Assembly (NCBI GenBank): GCA_040878225.1
Contig: JBBDMR010000151.1
Location: 1 to 53,993 of the forward strand
Source: MA-ANB-1 sp040878225
Lineage (GTDB): Bacteria; Actinomycetota; Acidimicrobiia; Spongiisociales; ZC4RG35
Length of the DNA: 53,993 nucleotides
Direction of reading: 5' to 3'
In this document: piece by piece, positions 46,584 to 53,629 of the stretch
Position numbering within the stretch: the stretch's first letter is position 1
How the letters are laid out: each line of letters begins with the position of its first letter
Notes under the pieces: generated by a model
The model's input: only the letters and a program-made list of their open reading frames with translations
What the model was told of the DNA's origin: nothing
Database searches by the model: none
Position numbers and translations under genes: made by a program

Positions 46584-47353
46584 CAGAACGCAAAGACCTG
46601 ATCGTCGGGAACTGGAAGATGAACGCCACCCATCTCGACGCCATCCAGATGATCCAGAAGCTGTCCTACCGCCTCGACCCCGATGACTACGACCGGGTCG
46701 ATGTGGTGGTGGCTCCTCCTTTCACCGCACTGCGGTCGGCGCAAACGGTCATCGAGGCCGACCGGATGCTGATCGAGCTCGCTGCCCAGCACGTCCATTG
46801 GGAAGATGCCGGGGCGTACACGGGCGAGATCTCGGCACCTATGCTCGCCCGCCTGGCGGTCAAGTATGTGATCGTCGGCCACTCCGAGCGGCGACAGCAC
46901 TTCGGGGAGACCGACCAGGACGTCAACAAACGCATCCGTGCGATTCTCAAGAGCGCGATGACGCCAATCGTCTGCGTCGGGGAGTCGCTGGAACAGCGGG
47001 AGGCAGGCGAGGAAGAGAACGTGGTTCGGAACCAGCTCGGCGGGGCGCTGGCCCGTCTCTCTTCTGAGCAACTGGCGACTCTTGTTGTCGCCTATGAGCC
47101 GGTCTGGGCAATCGGTACCGGGCGGCACGCAGCTCCTGACGATGCTGGCACGATGGCCGAATTCATCAGGGAGTCGCTGATCGAGATCGGGAACAGTGAG
47201 GTCGCCGAGGGCATCCGCATCCTCTATGGGGGTTCGGTGAACGCCGGTAACGTAAGAGACCTGATGGCGAAACGACACATCGATGGAGCGCTGGTTGGTG
47301 GCGCTTCGCTTGACCCCGACCAGTTTGCAGCGATCGTGAGGTACCGGCTGTGA
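46580..47353 (+). CDS. tpiA: Triosephosphate isomerase
   Basis: The 257-residue TIM-barrel enzyme interconverts dihydroxyacetone phosphate and glyceraldehyde 3-phosphate. VGNWKMN carries the N-terminal lysine, VGHSERR the catalytic histidine, and YEPVWAIGTG the catalytic glutamate. ILYGGSVNAGN binds the phosphate. I chose GTG 46580, which overlaps the pgk stop by four bases (GTGA); an ATG at 46562 is in frame but less likely. The gene overlaps gpmA by four bases. Confidence 0.96.
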   Translation: MTERKDLIVGNWKMNATHLDAIQMIQKLSYRLDPDDYDRVDVVVAPPFTALRSAQTVIEADRMLIELAAQHVHWEDAGAYTGEISAPMLARLAVKYVIVGHSERRQHFGETDQDVNKRIRAILKSAMTPIVCVGESLEQREAGEEENVVRNQLGGALARLSSEQLATLVVAYEPVWAIGTGRHAAPDDAGTMAEFIRESLIEIGNSEVAEGIRILYGGSVNAGNVRDLMAKRHIDGALVGGASLDPDQFAAIVRYRL

Positions 47354-48105
47354 CCCACACCATGATCCTGCTGAGGCACGGCCAATCAGAGTGGAATCTC
47401 GAAAACCTCTTCACCGGATGGACCGATGTCGGGCTCACCGATCTGGGCCGAGAGGAAGCCGTGACCGCAGGGGTGTTGCTCCGGGAAGAGGGACTCACCC
47501 CCACCCATCTCCACACCTCGGTCCTGATACGGGCAATTCACACCGCTGAGCTGACTCTGTCCACAATGGGCCTTTCCTATCTGCCGGTGCAACGGTCCTG
47601 GAGGCTGAACGAACGTCATTACGGGGCGCTGCAAGGCCTGAACAAGAAAGAGATGGCGGAGCAGCATGGGGCCGAACAAGTTCTTGTCTGGCGCCGGTCG
47701 TACGACATCCTGCCGCCTGCCCTCGAACCGGGCGACGATCGTCACCCGTCCCACGATCCCCGTTACGCCAACCTCCCCCCGGACCTGATTCCTTCCACCG
47801 AAGCGCTGGCCAACGTGGTGGAGCGGATGCTGCCCTACTGGTACGACTCGATCGTCCCCGACCTGTTGATGGGGAGGGTGCCCCTCATCGCCGCTCATGG
47901 GAACTCGCTCCGGGCCCTGGTCAAACACCTCGACGGGATATCCGAGGAGGAGATCGTCGACCTGAACATCCCCACCGGCATTCCCCTGGTCTACGAGCTC
48001 GACGAGTCGTTCCGGCCGGTGAGCTCCCGGTATCTGGGCGACCAGGCGGCGGCGGAGGCAGCCGCAGCGGCGGTTGCTGCCCAGGCCGGCGGTGGTTCCG
48101 GCTAG
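47350..48105 (+). CDS. gpmA: 2,3-bisphosphoglycerate-dependent phosphoglycerate mutase
   Basis: The 251-residue enzyme interconverts 3- and 2-phosphoglycerate. LLRHGQSEWN has the phosphorylated histidine, LNERHYGALQGLNKKEMAEQHG the conserved substrate loop, and IAAHGNSLRALVKHLDG the second histidine. The C-terminus is Ala-rich (AAAEAAAAAVAAQAGG). The start is GTG 47350, overlapping tpiA by four bases. It closes the glycolytic run. Confidence 0.96.
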   Translation: MTHTMILLRHGQSEWNLENLFTGWTDVGLTDLGREEAVTAGVLLREEGLTPTHLHTSVLIRAIHTAELTLSTMGLSYLPVQRSWRLNERHYGALQGLNKKEMAEQHGAEQVLVWRRSYDILPPALEPGDDRHPSHDPRYANLPPDLIPSTEALANVVERMLPYWYDSIVPDLLMGRVPLIAAHGNSLRALVKHLDGISEEEIVDLNIPTGIPLVYELDESFRPVSSRYLGDQAAAEAAAAAVAAQAGGGSG

Positions 48106-48137
48106 TTGAAACCACGGGACGCTGGTAGACTGGTCTG

Positions 48138-48163
48138 AGCCGTCCTGACTGGACGGTTTCTCT
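48138..48163 (+). terminator. Short hairpin with T-rich tail between gpmA and secG
   Basis: CCGTCC (48140-48145) pairs with GGACGG (48151-48156) across TGACT, followed by TTTCTCT. It lies between the gpmA stop (48105) and the secG start (48178), so it may end the pgk–tpiA–gpmA transcript or attenuate secG. Confidence 0.5.
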
Positions 48164-48177
48164 AGGTAACAAGAGTT

Positions 48178-48417
48178 ATGTCAATTGTCGAAGCACTTCT
48201 CGTAATCGTCCATGTCCTCCTCAGCCTGGCTGTAATCGCACTCGTGCTGCTCCACTCGGGCAAGGGCGGGGGTCTTTCCGATGTCTTCGGAGGCGGAATG
48301 AGCACGTCGAGTCTCGGCGGCTCGACAGTCGTCGAGCGCAACCTCGACCGTCTCACCTGGATCACGAGTGTGGCGTTCGGCATCAGCACGTTTGTCCTTA
48401 CCTTCGTCTTGAGTTAG
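48178..48417 (+). CDS. secG: Preprotein translocase subunit SecG
   Basis: The 79-residue membrane protein assists SecYE-mediated protein export. It has two helices (about 4-22 and 58-77) around the conserved loop HSGKGGGLSDVFGGGMSTS. Size and pattern are typical for SecG. It is followed 30 bp later by tRNA-Leu, the same neighbour as in many bacteria. Confidence 0.95.
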   Translation: MSIVEALLVIVHVLLSLAVIALVLLHSGKGGGLSDVFGGGMSTSSLGGSTVVERNLDRLTWITSVAFGISTFVLTFVLS

Positions 48418-48447
48418 ACGGGCGATAAACTCGCTGACAATCACTCT

Positions 48448-48533
48448 GTCGGAGTGGCGGAATTGGTAGACGCGCCAGGCTAAGGACCTGGTCGGGAGTT
48501 TTCCTGGTGGAGGTTCGAGTCCTCTCTCCGACA
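48448..48533 (+). tRNA. tRNA-Leu, anticodon AAG (integration site)
   Basis: Acceptor GTCGGAG (48448-48454) pairs with CTCCGAC (48526-48532), discriminator A at 48533. The anticodon stem-loop CCAGG-CTAAGGA-CCTGG gives anticodon AAG. The long variable arm (CGGGA/TCCTG) confirms class II tRNA-Leu. CCA is not encoded. Bacterial tRNAs with A34 are rare outside tRNA-Arg(ACG); secG is usually followed by a GAG-anticodon tRNA-Leu. The 3' end is also the left boundary of an integrative element. Confidence 0.9.
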
Positions 48534-48534
48534 C
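48525..48534 (+). repeat. Left attachment core (attL), 10 bp
   Basis: TCTCCGACAC is the 3' end of the tRNA-Leu gene plus one base. The identical 10-mer is the last sequence of the window (53984-53993). Between them lies the recombinase gene and its cargo. Confidence 0.55.
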
Positions 48535-50163
48535 TCGACTCAACTACACGCGGCCGGGATTCGACGACGACCCGGCCGTCTTGGTGGTAGGTGATGTCGA
48601 CCCCTATCTCCGCGTAGACCATGGCTTTGTCTGCCGGGTCGGCTGCGGCCAGCGTGGCGGTGATGTCCTGCAAGCTGGCGACGAGCGCCTTGATGTCGTT
48701 TGCCGTGAGCCTTGTGGTGGGAGCTCTCCCGAGTTGGGCCTCGAGCCGGCGCCGCTCCTGGTTGGTCTCGGCGATCCACTTGCCGACGGTCAGCGCGGCT
48801 TCGGGTTCGGTGCGGACGATGGTGCGGTAGCTGTCGAGCTCTTGATCGAGCTTTCGGATTCGCTCACGAGTCTGCCGCTCCTGTGCTTCTTGGTCGGAGT
48901 CAGGTTGGGCGGCATCGGCGAGCTTGGCGCAGGTGTCGTCGAGGTGCTCGTCGGTGAACAGTTCGGCCACCCAGTCATCGAGGCGGGGCACGATGCTGTC
49001 CTCCCGGACGTAGATCGTCGCGGGGTGTTCGGGATGGTTGGCGGGGTCGTCCCGGTGGATCTGGCAGCGGTAGTAGGGCCGGTCGTGATTCCAGGTGCCC
49101 TCCATGCGGCGTCCGCATCTGCCACAGGAGAGTCGGCCGGCTAGGCCGTAGCGGCGGCCATCCTTTGGGGTGCGGGTGTAGCGGCGTTTGTTGCTCCGGA
49201 ATCGTGCCTGGACGGCTTCCCACTCCTCACGGGTGACCAGGGCTTCGTGGCTGGGTTCTCCGGACCAGATCCAGTCGCCGCGGTCGTTCCAGCGCATCCG
49301 GGTTTCGTGGCCGAGGCCGACGTCATGGACATCGATGAGGATCTCGTGGCGGCTTTGCCGGTTCCACACCTGGTATCCGGTGTAGCGGGGATTGTCCAGA
49401 ATGGCTCGCACTGCGGTGTGCTTCCATGCTGGGCCGTTGGCGAGGCGATGTCGGTTGCGTGCCGGATCGGCGGCCGACGGGCACAAGATGCCGTCCGCGG
49501 TGAGCTCTTGAGCGATGGCGTGCATGCCCTTACCGGCGAGGAACTCGCTGAAGATCCGACGCACGACCGAAGCGGTCGTCGGGTTCGGTTCAAGGCGCTT
49601 GGCACGAATGCCGGCGGCGGCCTTGGCAGGGTTGGGATGCGGGCCGGCATCGGCGAGCTGGTAGCCGTAGGGTGGTCGGCCACCGAGGAAGCGGCCCTCG
49701 ATGGCTGCCTGGGCGGCCATGGCGGATCGGACCCGGGTCTTGATCCGGTTCCGTTCACCCTTGCTCATCCCTCCGTAGAGGCTCATGACGATCTCGTGGG
49801 CGTCTGAGCCTGGGTCGATGGCGCCTCCAACTTCCGGGACCCACAGCTCCACCCCGTAATGGACGAACACTGGGAAGGTGAGACCGAACTGGTTGCCGTA
49901 GAAGGCCCGCTATGGTTCGCCGATCACCACCGCATCGAAGTCACGATCGGGGCCTCCGAGTGCCTCGAGGAGCATCGCCGCTTCCGGCCGTCGCGACCAG
50001 GGCAGCGACCGGGACTGGCCCACATCGAAGAACTCGGCGACGATCTCCCCGCCGGCCGGTTCGATGAGCTGTTGGGATCTGGTGAGCTGCCAGTTGCGTG
50101 ATGACTTGGGATCCTGCTGGTCCTCGGTGCTGACCCGGCCGTAGAACGCGAACTGCATGCTGT

Positions 50164-50346
50164 TCACGACTGTACCGATGCGTCGGCGGCTTCGATGGCG
50201 AGACCGTTGTGGTCGGCGGCCTGAAGCAGGATCCGCAGCAGCGTCGCCGCGGCTGCCTGGTTGAGGATGGGTGGCTGTTCAGCCTTCACGACGACACCCG
50301 CTTCGCGGCTTCTCCGAATCTGGAAGTGCTGCTCAGACCGATCCAT
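50164..50346 (-). CDS. Small protein upstream of the recombinase, unknown
   Basis: The minimal product is 60 residues from ATG 50346, preceded by GGTGGA. It has QPPILNQAAAATLLRILLQA, a helical segment. A longer in-frame product of 118 residues from 50520 is possible, but its N-terminal half is rich in Arg and looks non-coding. Its stop overlaps the recombinase GTG by four bases (GTGA), so the two are translated together, which is the best sign that it is real. I do not recognise a function. Confidence 0.5.
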   Translation of the reverse strand: MDRSEQHFQIRRSREAGVVVKAEQPPILNQAAAATLLRILLQAADHNGLAIEAADASVQS

Positions 50347-50513
50347 CCATCCACCGTCGATCCAGACCCTGTCAGCGGGATGCCATTTCAATGCCGCCCT
50401 CGGACCGACACGTCCGTTGGCTCGTCGTTGGAGGACGGAGTCGAGAGCTCCGTCGCGGGCGCGGATCACTGGTCGGCTGCGGTGGGCGCGAGAGCGGCTG
50501 ACAGGGCTACGGA

Positions 50514-50535
50514 CACTCAAATAACACTCGAATAA
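50514..50535. repeat. Two tandem 11-mers CACTCRAATAA
   Basis: CACTCAAATAA (50514-50524) is followed directly by CACTCGAATAA (50525-50535). They lie upstream of the recombinase operon and could be a promoter or regulator site. Confidence 0.4.
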
Positions 50536-51080
50536 CAGGGTGGGAGGGCGTGGGCTCGTTTATTGACCGCGAAATTGGAGGGTTCCTGACATCGAAATGA
50601 GAGGGTCACCGACGAGATTCCCTGCGTGTCCCCGACCATCCGATTCAACCCGTCACCCGAACGATCAAACAGCGGAACCCGAGCCTTCCGGCTTTGCCGC
50701 TGTATCCACGTGCAAAGCCCGCTCAGACTCCAGGAGAAGCCACCCCAGAGTCTGTGCTGCCAGACGTGCTGTCCGCCGGGTAGGAGCAGCACACGGGCCC
50801 CGTACCGGGTGCTCACTTGGATCCAGGTCGCTCTCCACCGGCGGATCAGGCACTGGGGGGATCCGAACCGCAACCCCGAGGTCCCAGACACCGTCTCGGA
50901 AAGCCCCCGGGTTGCGTCACGAGGGAACCGACAGAACCGAAGCCCTAAGCGAAAGGACGATCCGATACACCACCCACGACCGATCCTCAATCAGGAGCCC
51001 CATCAACCATGTCGCCGAGCCCATCACGCGTTTCGCGCCGAGAACCCTCCAACACCACACGCACATGCAACAAGTTGCCC
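50536..51080. other. 545 bp with no recognised gene
   Basis: Open frames occur on both strands (for example 50597-51175 plus and 50517-50990 minus) but their products are Arg/Ser/Pro-rich, match nothing I know and lack good ribosome sites. The region may hold promoters and parts of the element's attachment or control sequences. A decayed gene cannot be excluded. Confidence 0.5.
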
Positions 51081-51100
51081 GATGTACACATGTGCACATC
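51081..51100. promoter_or_regulatory. 20-bp imperfect palindrome upstream of the RHH/SEC-C gene
   Basis: GATGTACACATGTGCACATC is symmetrical apart from one mismatched pair of positions. It ends 13 bp before the chosen start codon of the ribbon-helix-helix gene, so it is a plausible autoregulatory operator. Confidence 0.5.
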
Positions 51101-51113
51101 GCAGGTGGCGTTG

Positions 51114-51626
51114 ATGGACATGGACAGGGGCACCTTGGCGAGGATCGACCGCAAGCTGCTTGCTGGTCTCGGTGACGACGAGGCCTACCGGACGGTGAGA
51201 GTGCCAGCGACCGGAGCGAAGTGGTCGACATGGAAACGGTACTGTGACTCTGTGGGGACCTCGATGGGTCGAGCCGTCACGATGCTCATCGATCGAGAAC
51301 TCATCACCGTGTTCGGTGACGTCACCGGTGATGAGCAGCCTGTATTCGCTCAACGCGCCACAGGAACGCTCACGATCCGAGAGACCAAGATCGTCGCGCG
51401 AGAGCGTGAGGTCGATACGGATGAAGCACGTATGCGCGAGTGGAGTGAGCGACTGCGACGTTGGGAGTATGCACTAGAGGTCCGAGAGTTGCGCGCTGAA
51501 TCTGCGTCGAAGCTCGCATCGCGTCACTCGATGGTTCACGCCAAGATTGGGCGCAACGAACGGTGCCCCTGCGGGTCAGGCCTCAAGTGCAAGCGTTGCC
51601 ATGGCCTGTCTGGCCCCCGAACATAA
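51114..51626 (+). CDS. Ribbon-helix-helix-like protein with C-terminal SEC-C motif
   Basis: The 170-residue protein has an N-terminal part that fits a ribbon-helix-helix fold: strand YRTVRVPATG, then helices AKWSTWKRYCDSVG and SMGRAVTMLIDREL. A charged coiled coil follows (about 95-140). The C-terminus is a SEC-C zinc motif, KIGRNERCPCGSGLKCKRCHG. ATG 51114 has AGGTGG a few bases upstream, which decides the start over ATG 51090. It may repress its own promoter at the palindrome just upstream and control the element. The function is inferred. Confidence 0.75.
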   Translation: MDMDRGTLARIDRKLLAGLGDDEAYRTVRVPATGAKWSTWKRYCDSVGTSMGRAVTMLIDRELITVFGDVTGDEQPVFAQRATGTLTIRETKIVAREREVDTDEARMREWSERLRRWEYALEVRELRAESASKLASRHSMVHAKIGRNERCPCGSGLKCKRCHGLSGPRT

Positions 51627-51691
51627 TGCCGGTTGTGGGCGGCCCCACTTGGCGATGGGACAGGTTGAAGAGTGTGAGGTTGGCTGGTCGT

Positions 51692-52459
51692 CTAGGACCA
51701 GCGAACCCGCTTGTTGTCGTGCCAGAGGTCGAGGAGTTCGCGATCGCCATCCACGGTGACGGTCGAGTCCCTGCCCCGGTTCCATAGCGATAGGTAGAGG
51801 TCGGATGCGGCTCCCGTCAGTGTGACATCTGCGCGTCCGTTGCCGCGGACTGTGGTGATGCCGTCGGGTGTGAGAGTGAGGTGCCAGCGATCGTCGGTGT
51901 CCTCCGCGTGAACAACCATGGTCCGGGTGCTCGTCGTGGGGAACTCGTTGGCACGCGGGGCGAATCCGCTGACCATTTCGTCGATTCCGTCGGAGGCGAA
52001 TACTGGATCGAACCCGGATCCGACACCTGTCGCGTTCTGGGCATCGAATCGATGCACGGCCGTCTCGTGGGCTTGACGCCGAGCCCACATTGCGAGTGGC
52101 GATGGTGCCGGTAGAAATGTGGGAAGGTCGTCAGCCGGGGAGGCTGCTTCGAGCGCCTGAACGAGGTTGGCGTTCGTCTTGAGATACCAGTCGACCAACT
52201 TGCTGTCGTCGGGCCAGAAGACGGCGAGTTCAGGCCACGACTCGGTGTGTTCTGAGATGTCATCGGGCCAGAGCTTCGATGTGCGTTTCGCTACGCGTGC
52301 CGCTGCCCACAAGTGGATCTCGCTCAGGTGTCGGACCAGGGCCCGCATGTTCCACCCTGGGCAGGTATCGATCTCTGCTTCGAGTCCGCCCTGTCGGGCT
52401 GCCTCCGCGAACAGCTTGGCTTCCTGTCCAACGGCTGTGATGTGTTCGGCAATCTCCAC
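51692..52459 (-). CDS. Maleylpyruvate isomerase/DinB-family protein
   Basis: The 255-residue protein has the four-helix DinB-like fold used by mycothiol-dependent enzymes: TCPGWNMRALVRHLSEIHLW carries the first metal histidine and RRQAHETAVHRFDA the second H-x3-H pair. A C-terminal domain of about 90 residues follows (HLTLTPDGITTVRG). Members in actinobacteria act with mycothiol or an unknown thiol; the reaction here cannot be told. It is convergent with the RHH/SEC-C gene, 65 bp away. Confidence 0.8.
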   Translation of the reverse strand: MEIAEHITAVGQEAKLFAEAARQGGLEAEIDTCPGWNMRALVRHLSEIHLWAAARVAKRTSKLWPDDISEHTESWPELAVFWPDDSKLVDWYLKTNANLVQALEAASPADDLPTFLPAPSPLAMWARRQAHETAVHRFDAQNATGVGSGFDPVFASDGIDEMVSGFAPRANEFPTTSTRTMVVHAEDTDDRWHLTLTPDGITTVRGNGRADVTLTGAASDLYLSLWNRGRDSTVTVDGDRELLDLWHDNKRVRWS

Positions 52460-52536
52460 AATGTTCTCTATTCGGTCTGGGTGGGGGTCCTGCTACCTCC
52501 GAGAGCCGGAATCTCGTGCCCCGATCGGGCTCTCTC

Positions 52537-52896
52537 CTACAGCTTGCCAACGACGTGGGCGAGTACCTCCGACATCTGGTCGTGGGGGCTGAACTCGACC
52601 ATTCTGACCGCTTCCTCGACCACAACGGTGTGACCGGAGGGCCAGTAGTAGATCTCGCCTGCGCCAACGACCTCTTCGGTGCCGTCTTCATAGTTGACGC
52701 GAATGCTGCCCTTGATAACGTACCCCCAGTGTGGGCACTGGCAATGATCCCTCTCGAGACCTTCAAGGAGAGGACCCAAGTCGAGACCGGTCGGGTACTG
52801 CATATACGCTCCGGTCATCCCACCGAAGTCCTGCCCGCGGATCATCTCTCCGAGGGCCTCGTGGGCGATTGGAAGGTCTTTGACGTTGCTCTTCAT
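52537..52896 (-). CDS. Cupin-fold protein
   Basis: The 119-residue protein is a single small beta-barrel of the cupin family. HCQCPHWGYVIKGSIRVNYEDG forms motif 1 and GEIYYWPSGHTVVVEE motif 2. The histidines could bind a metal. I chose ATG 52896, which has GAGGAG nine bases upstream; ATG 52920 is in frame but has no good ribosome site. It diverges from padR across a region with two operator-like palindromes, so it is probably the main PadR target. Confidence 0.78.
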   Translation of the reverse strand: MKSNVKDLPIAHEALGEMIRGQDFGGMTGAYMQYPTGLDLGPLLEGLERDHCQCPHWGYVIKGSIRVNYEDGTEEVVGAGEIYYWPSGHTVVVEEAVRMVEFSPHDQMSEVLAHVVGKL

Positions 52897-52942
52897 CTTC
52901 ACTGTCTCCTCATGGCTCATTCAGACGTCTTCGCGAATCACC

Positions 52943-52985
52943 TGTACTGCAAGTTGCAGTACACTCTATACTGTATGTTGCAGTA
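52943..52985. promoter_or_regulatory. Twin PadR-type operators between the cupin and padR genes
   Basis: TGTACTGCAAGTTGCAGTACA (52943-52963) is a perfect palindrome with 10-bp arms around one base. A related half-matching copy, TACTGTATGTTGCAGTA (52969-52985), follows with 24-bp spacing. TATACT (52967-52972) is a plausible -10 box for padR, and the sites cover it. This fits autoregulation and repression of the cupin gene. Confidence 0.75.
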
Positions 52986-52996
52986 GAGTCAAGGGC

Positions 52997-53629
52997 ATGC
53001 CTCCAAGAATGACAACATCATCGTATGCCGTCCTCGCCCTCCTCGATCTCAAACCCTGGTCGGGCTACGAACTCACACACCAGGCCCAACGAAGCCTCCG
53101 CTACGCCTGGCCCAAGTCGGAACGTCTCCTCTACTCCGAACCAAAGAAGCTCGTCGAACTCGGGTACGCCACCTCCCACCAGGAGCGCAGCGGCGGTCGA
53201 ACCCGCAACGCCTACACCATCAACGCCAAGGGACGCGAGGCGCTCGGCGAGTGGACAAGAACCCGAACCCAGCCGCCACGACTCGAGATCGAAGCCCTAC
53301 TGAGACTGCTCTTCGCCGATCACGGATCGCTAGAAGACCTGCTCGGAGCCCTCGACGAACTCGAAAACGACATCGGCGAAAACCACCAAGCCATCGTCGA
53401 ACTCATGGCCTCGTACCTCGACGATGGACATCCATTCCCACAACGAGCGCACCTCTCCGTGCTGTTCGCGACGTTCCAGATAGAGATCTTCAAGACAATC
53501 GAACGCTGGATCGATTTCGCCCGCGACGAGATCGATGAATGGCCAACCACCCAAGACCTCGGAATGACCCCACACACCGAGACCCTCACACGCCTGCTCG
53601 CCAAAGATCAATCACCACTGAACCCATAG
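52997..53629 (+). CDS. PadR-family transcriptional regulator
   Basis: The 210-residue protein has an N-terminal winged helix: TTSSYAVLALLDLKPWSGYEL, YAWPKSERLLYSEPKKLVELGY, and RTRNAYTINAKGREALGEW for the wing. A C-terminal helical domain (about 110-190) mediates dimerisation and effector binding. ATG 52997 follows the operator region with AAGGG upstream. An upstream in-frame reading exists but would run through the operators. It probably represses itself and the cupin gene. Effector unknown. Confidence 0.9.
   Translation: MPPRMTTSSYAVLALLDLKPWSGYELTHQAQRSLRYAWPKSERLLYSEPKKLVELGYATSHQERSGGRTRNAYTINAKGREALGEWTRTRTQPPRLEIEALLRLLFADHGSLEDLLGALDELENDIGENHQAIVELMASYLDDGHPFPQRAHLSVLFATFQIEIFKTIERWIDFARDEIDEWPTTQDLGMTPHTETLTRLLAKDQSPLNP

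Larger units (their letters stand above)
48398..50167 (-). pseudogene. Large serine recombinase, interrupted by one amber codon
   Basis: The frame begins at GTG 50167 (or ATG 50158) with a resolvase domain: FYGRVSTEDQQDP with catalytic serine at about residue 10-13. After 85 residues it meets TAG at 49912-49910. The frame continues without a shift as RAFYGNQFGLTFPVFVHYG, then the recombinase domain (SKGERNRIKTRVRSAM, GRPPYGYQ), a zinc ribbon (GRLSCGRCGRRMEG..YRC) and a coiled coil. A CAG-to-TAG change alone explains the stop. The 3' end runs antisense through the tRNA gene, so its last ~45 codons depend on where the element sits. It may be inactive, read through or a sequencing error. Confidence 0.85.
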
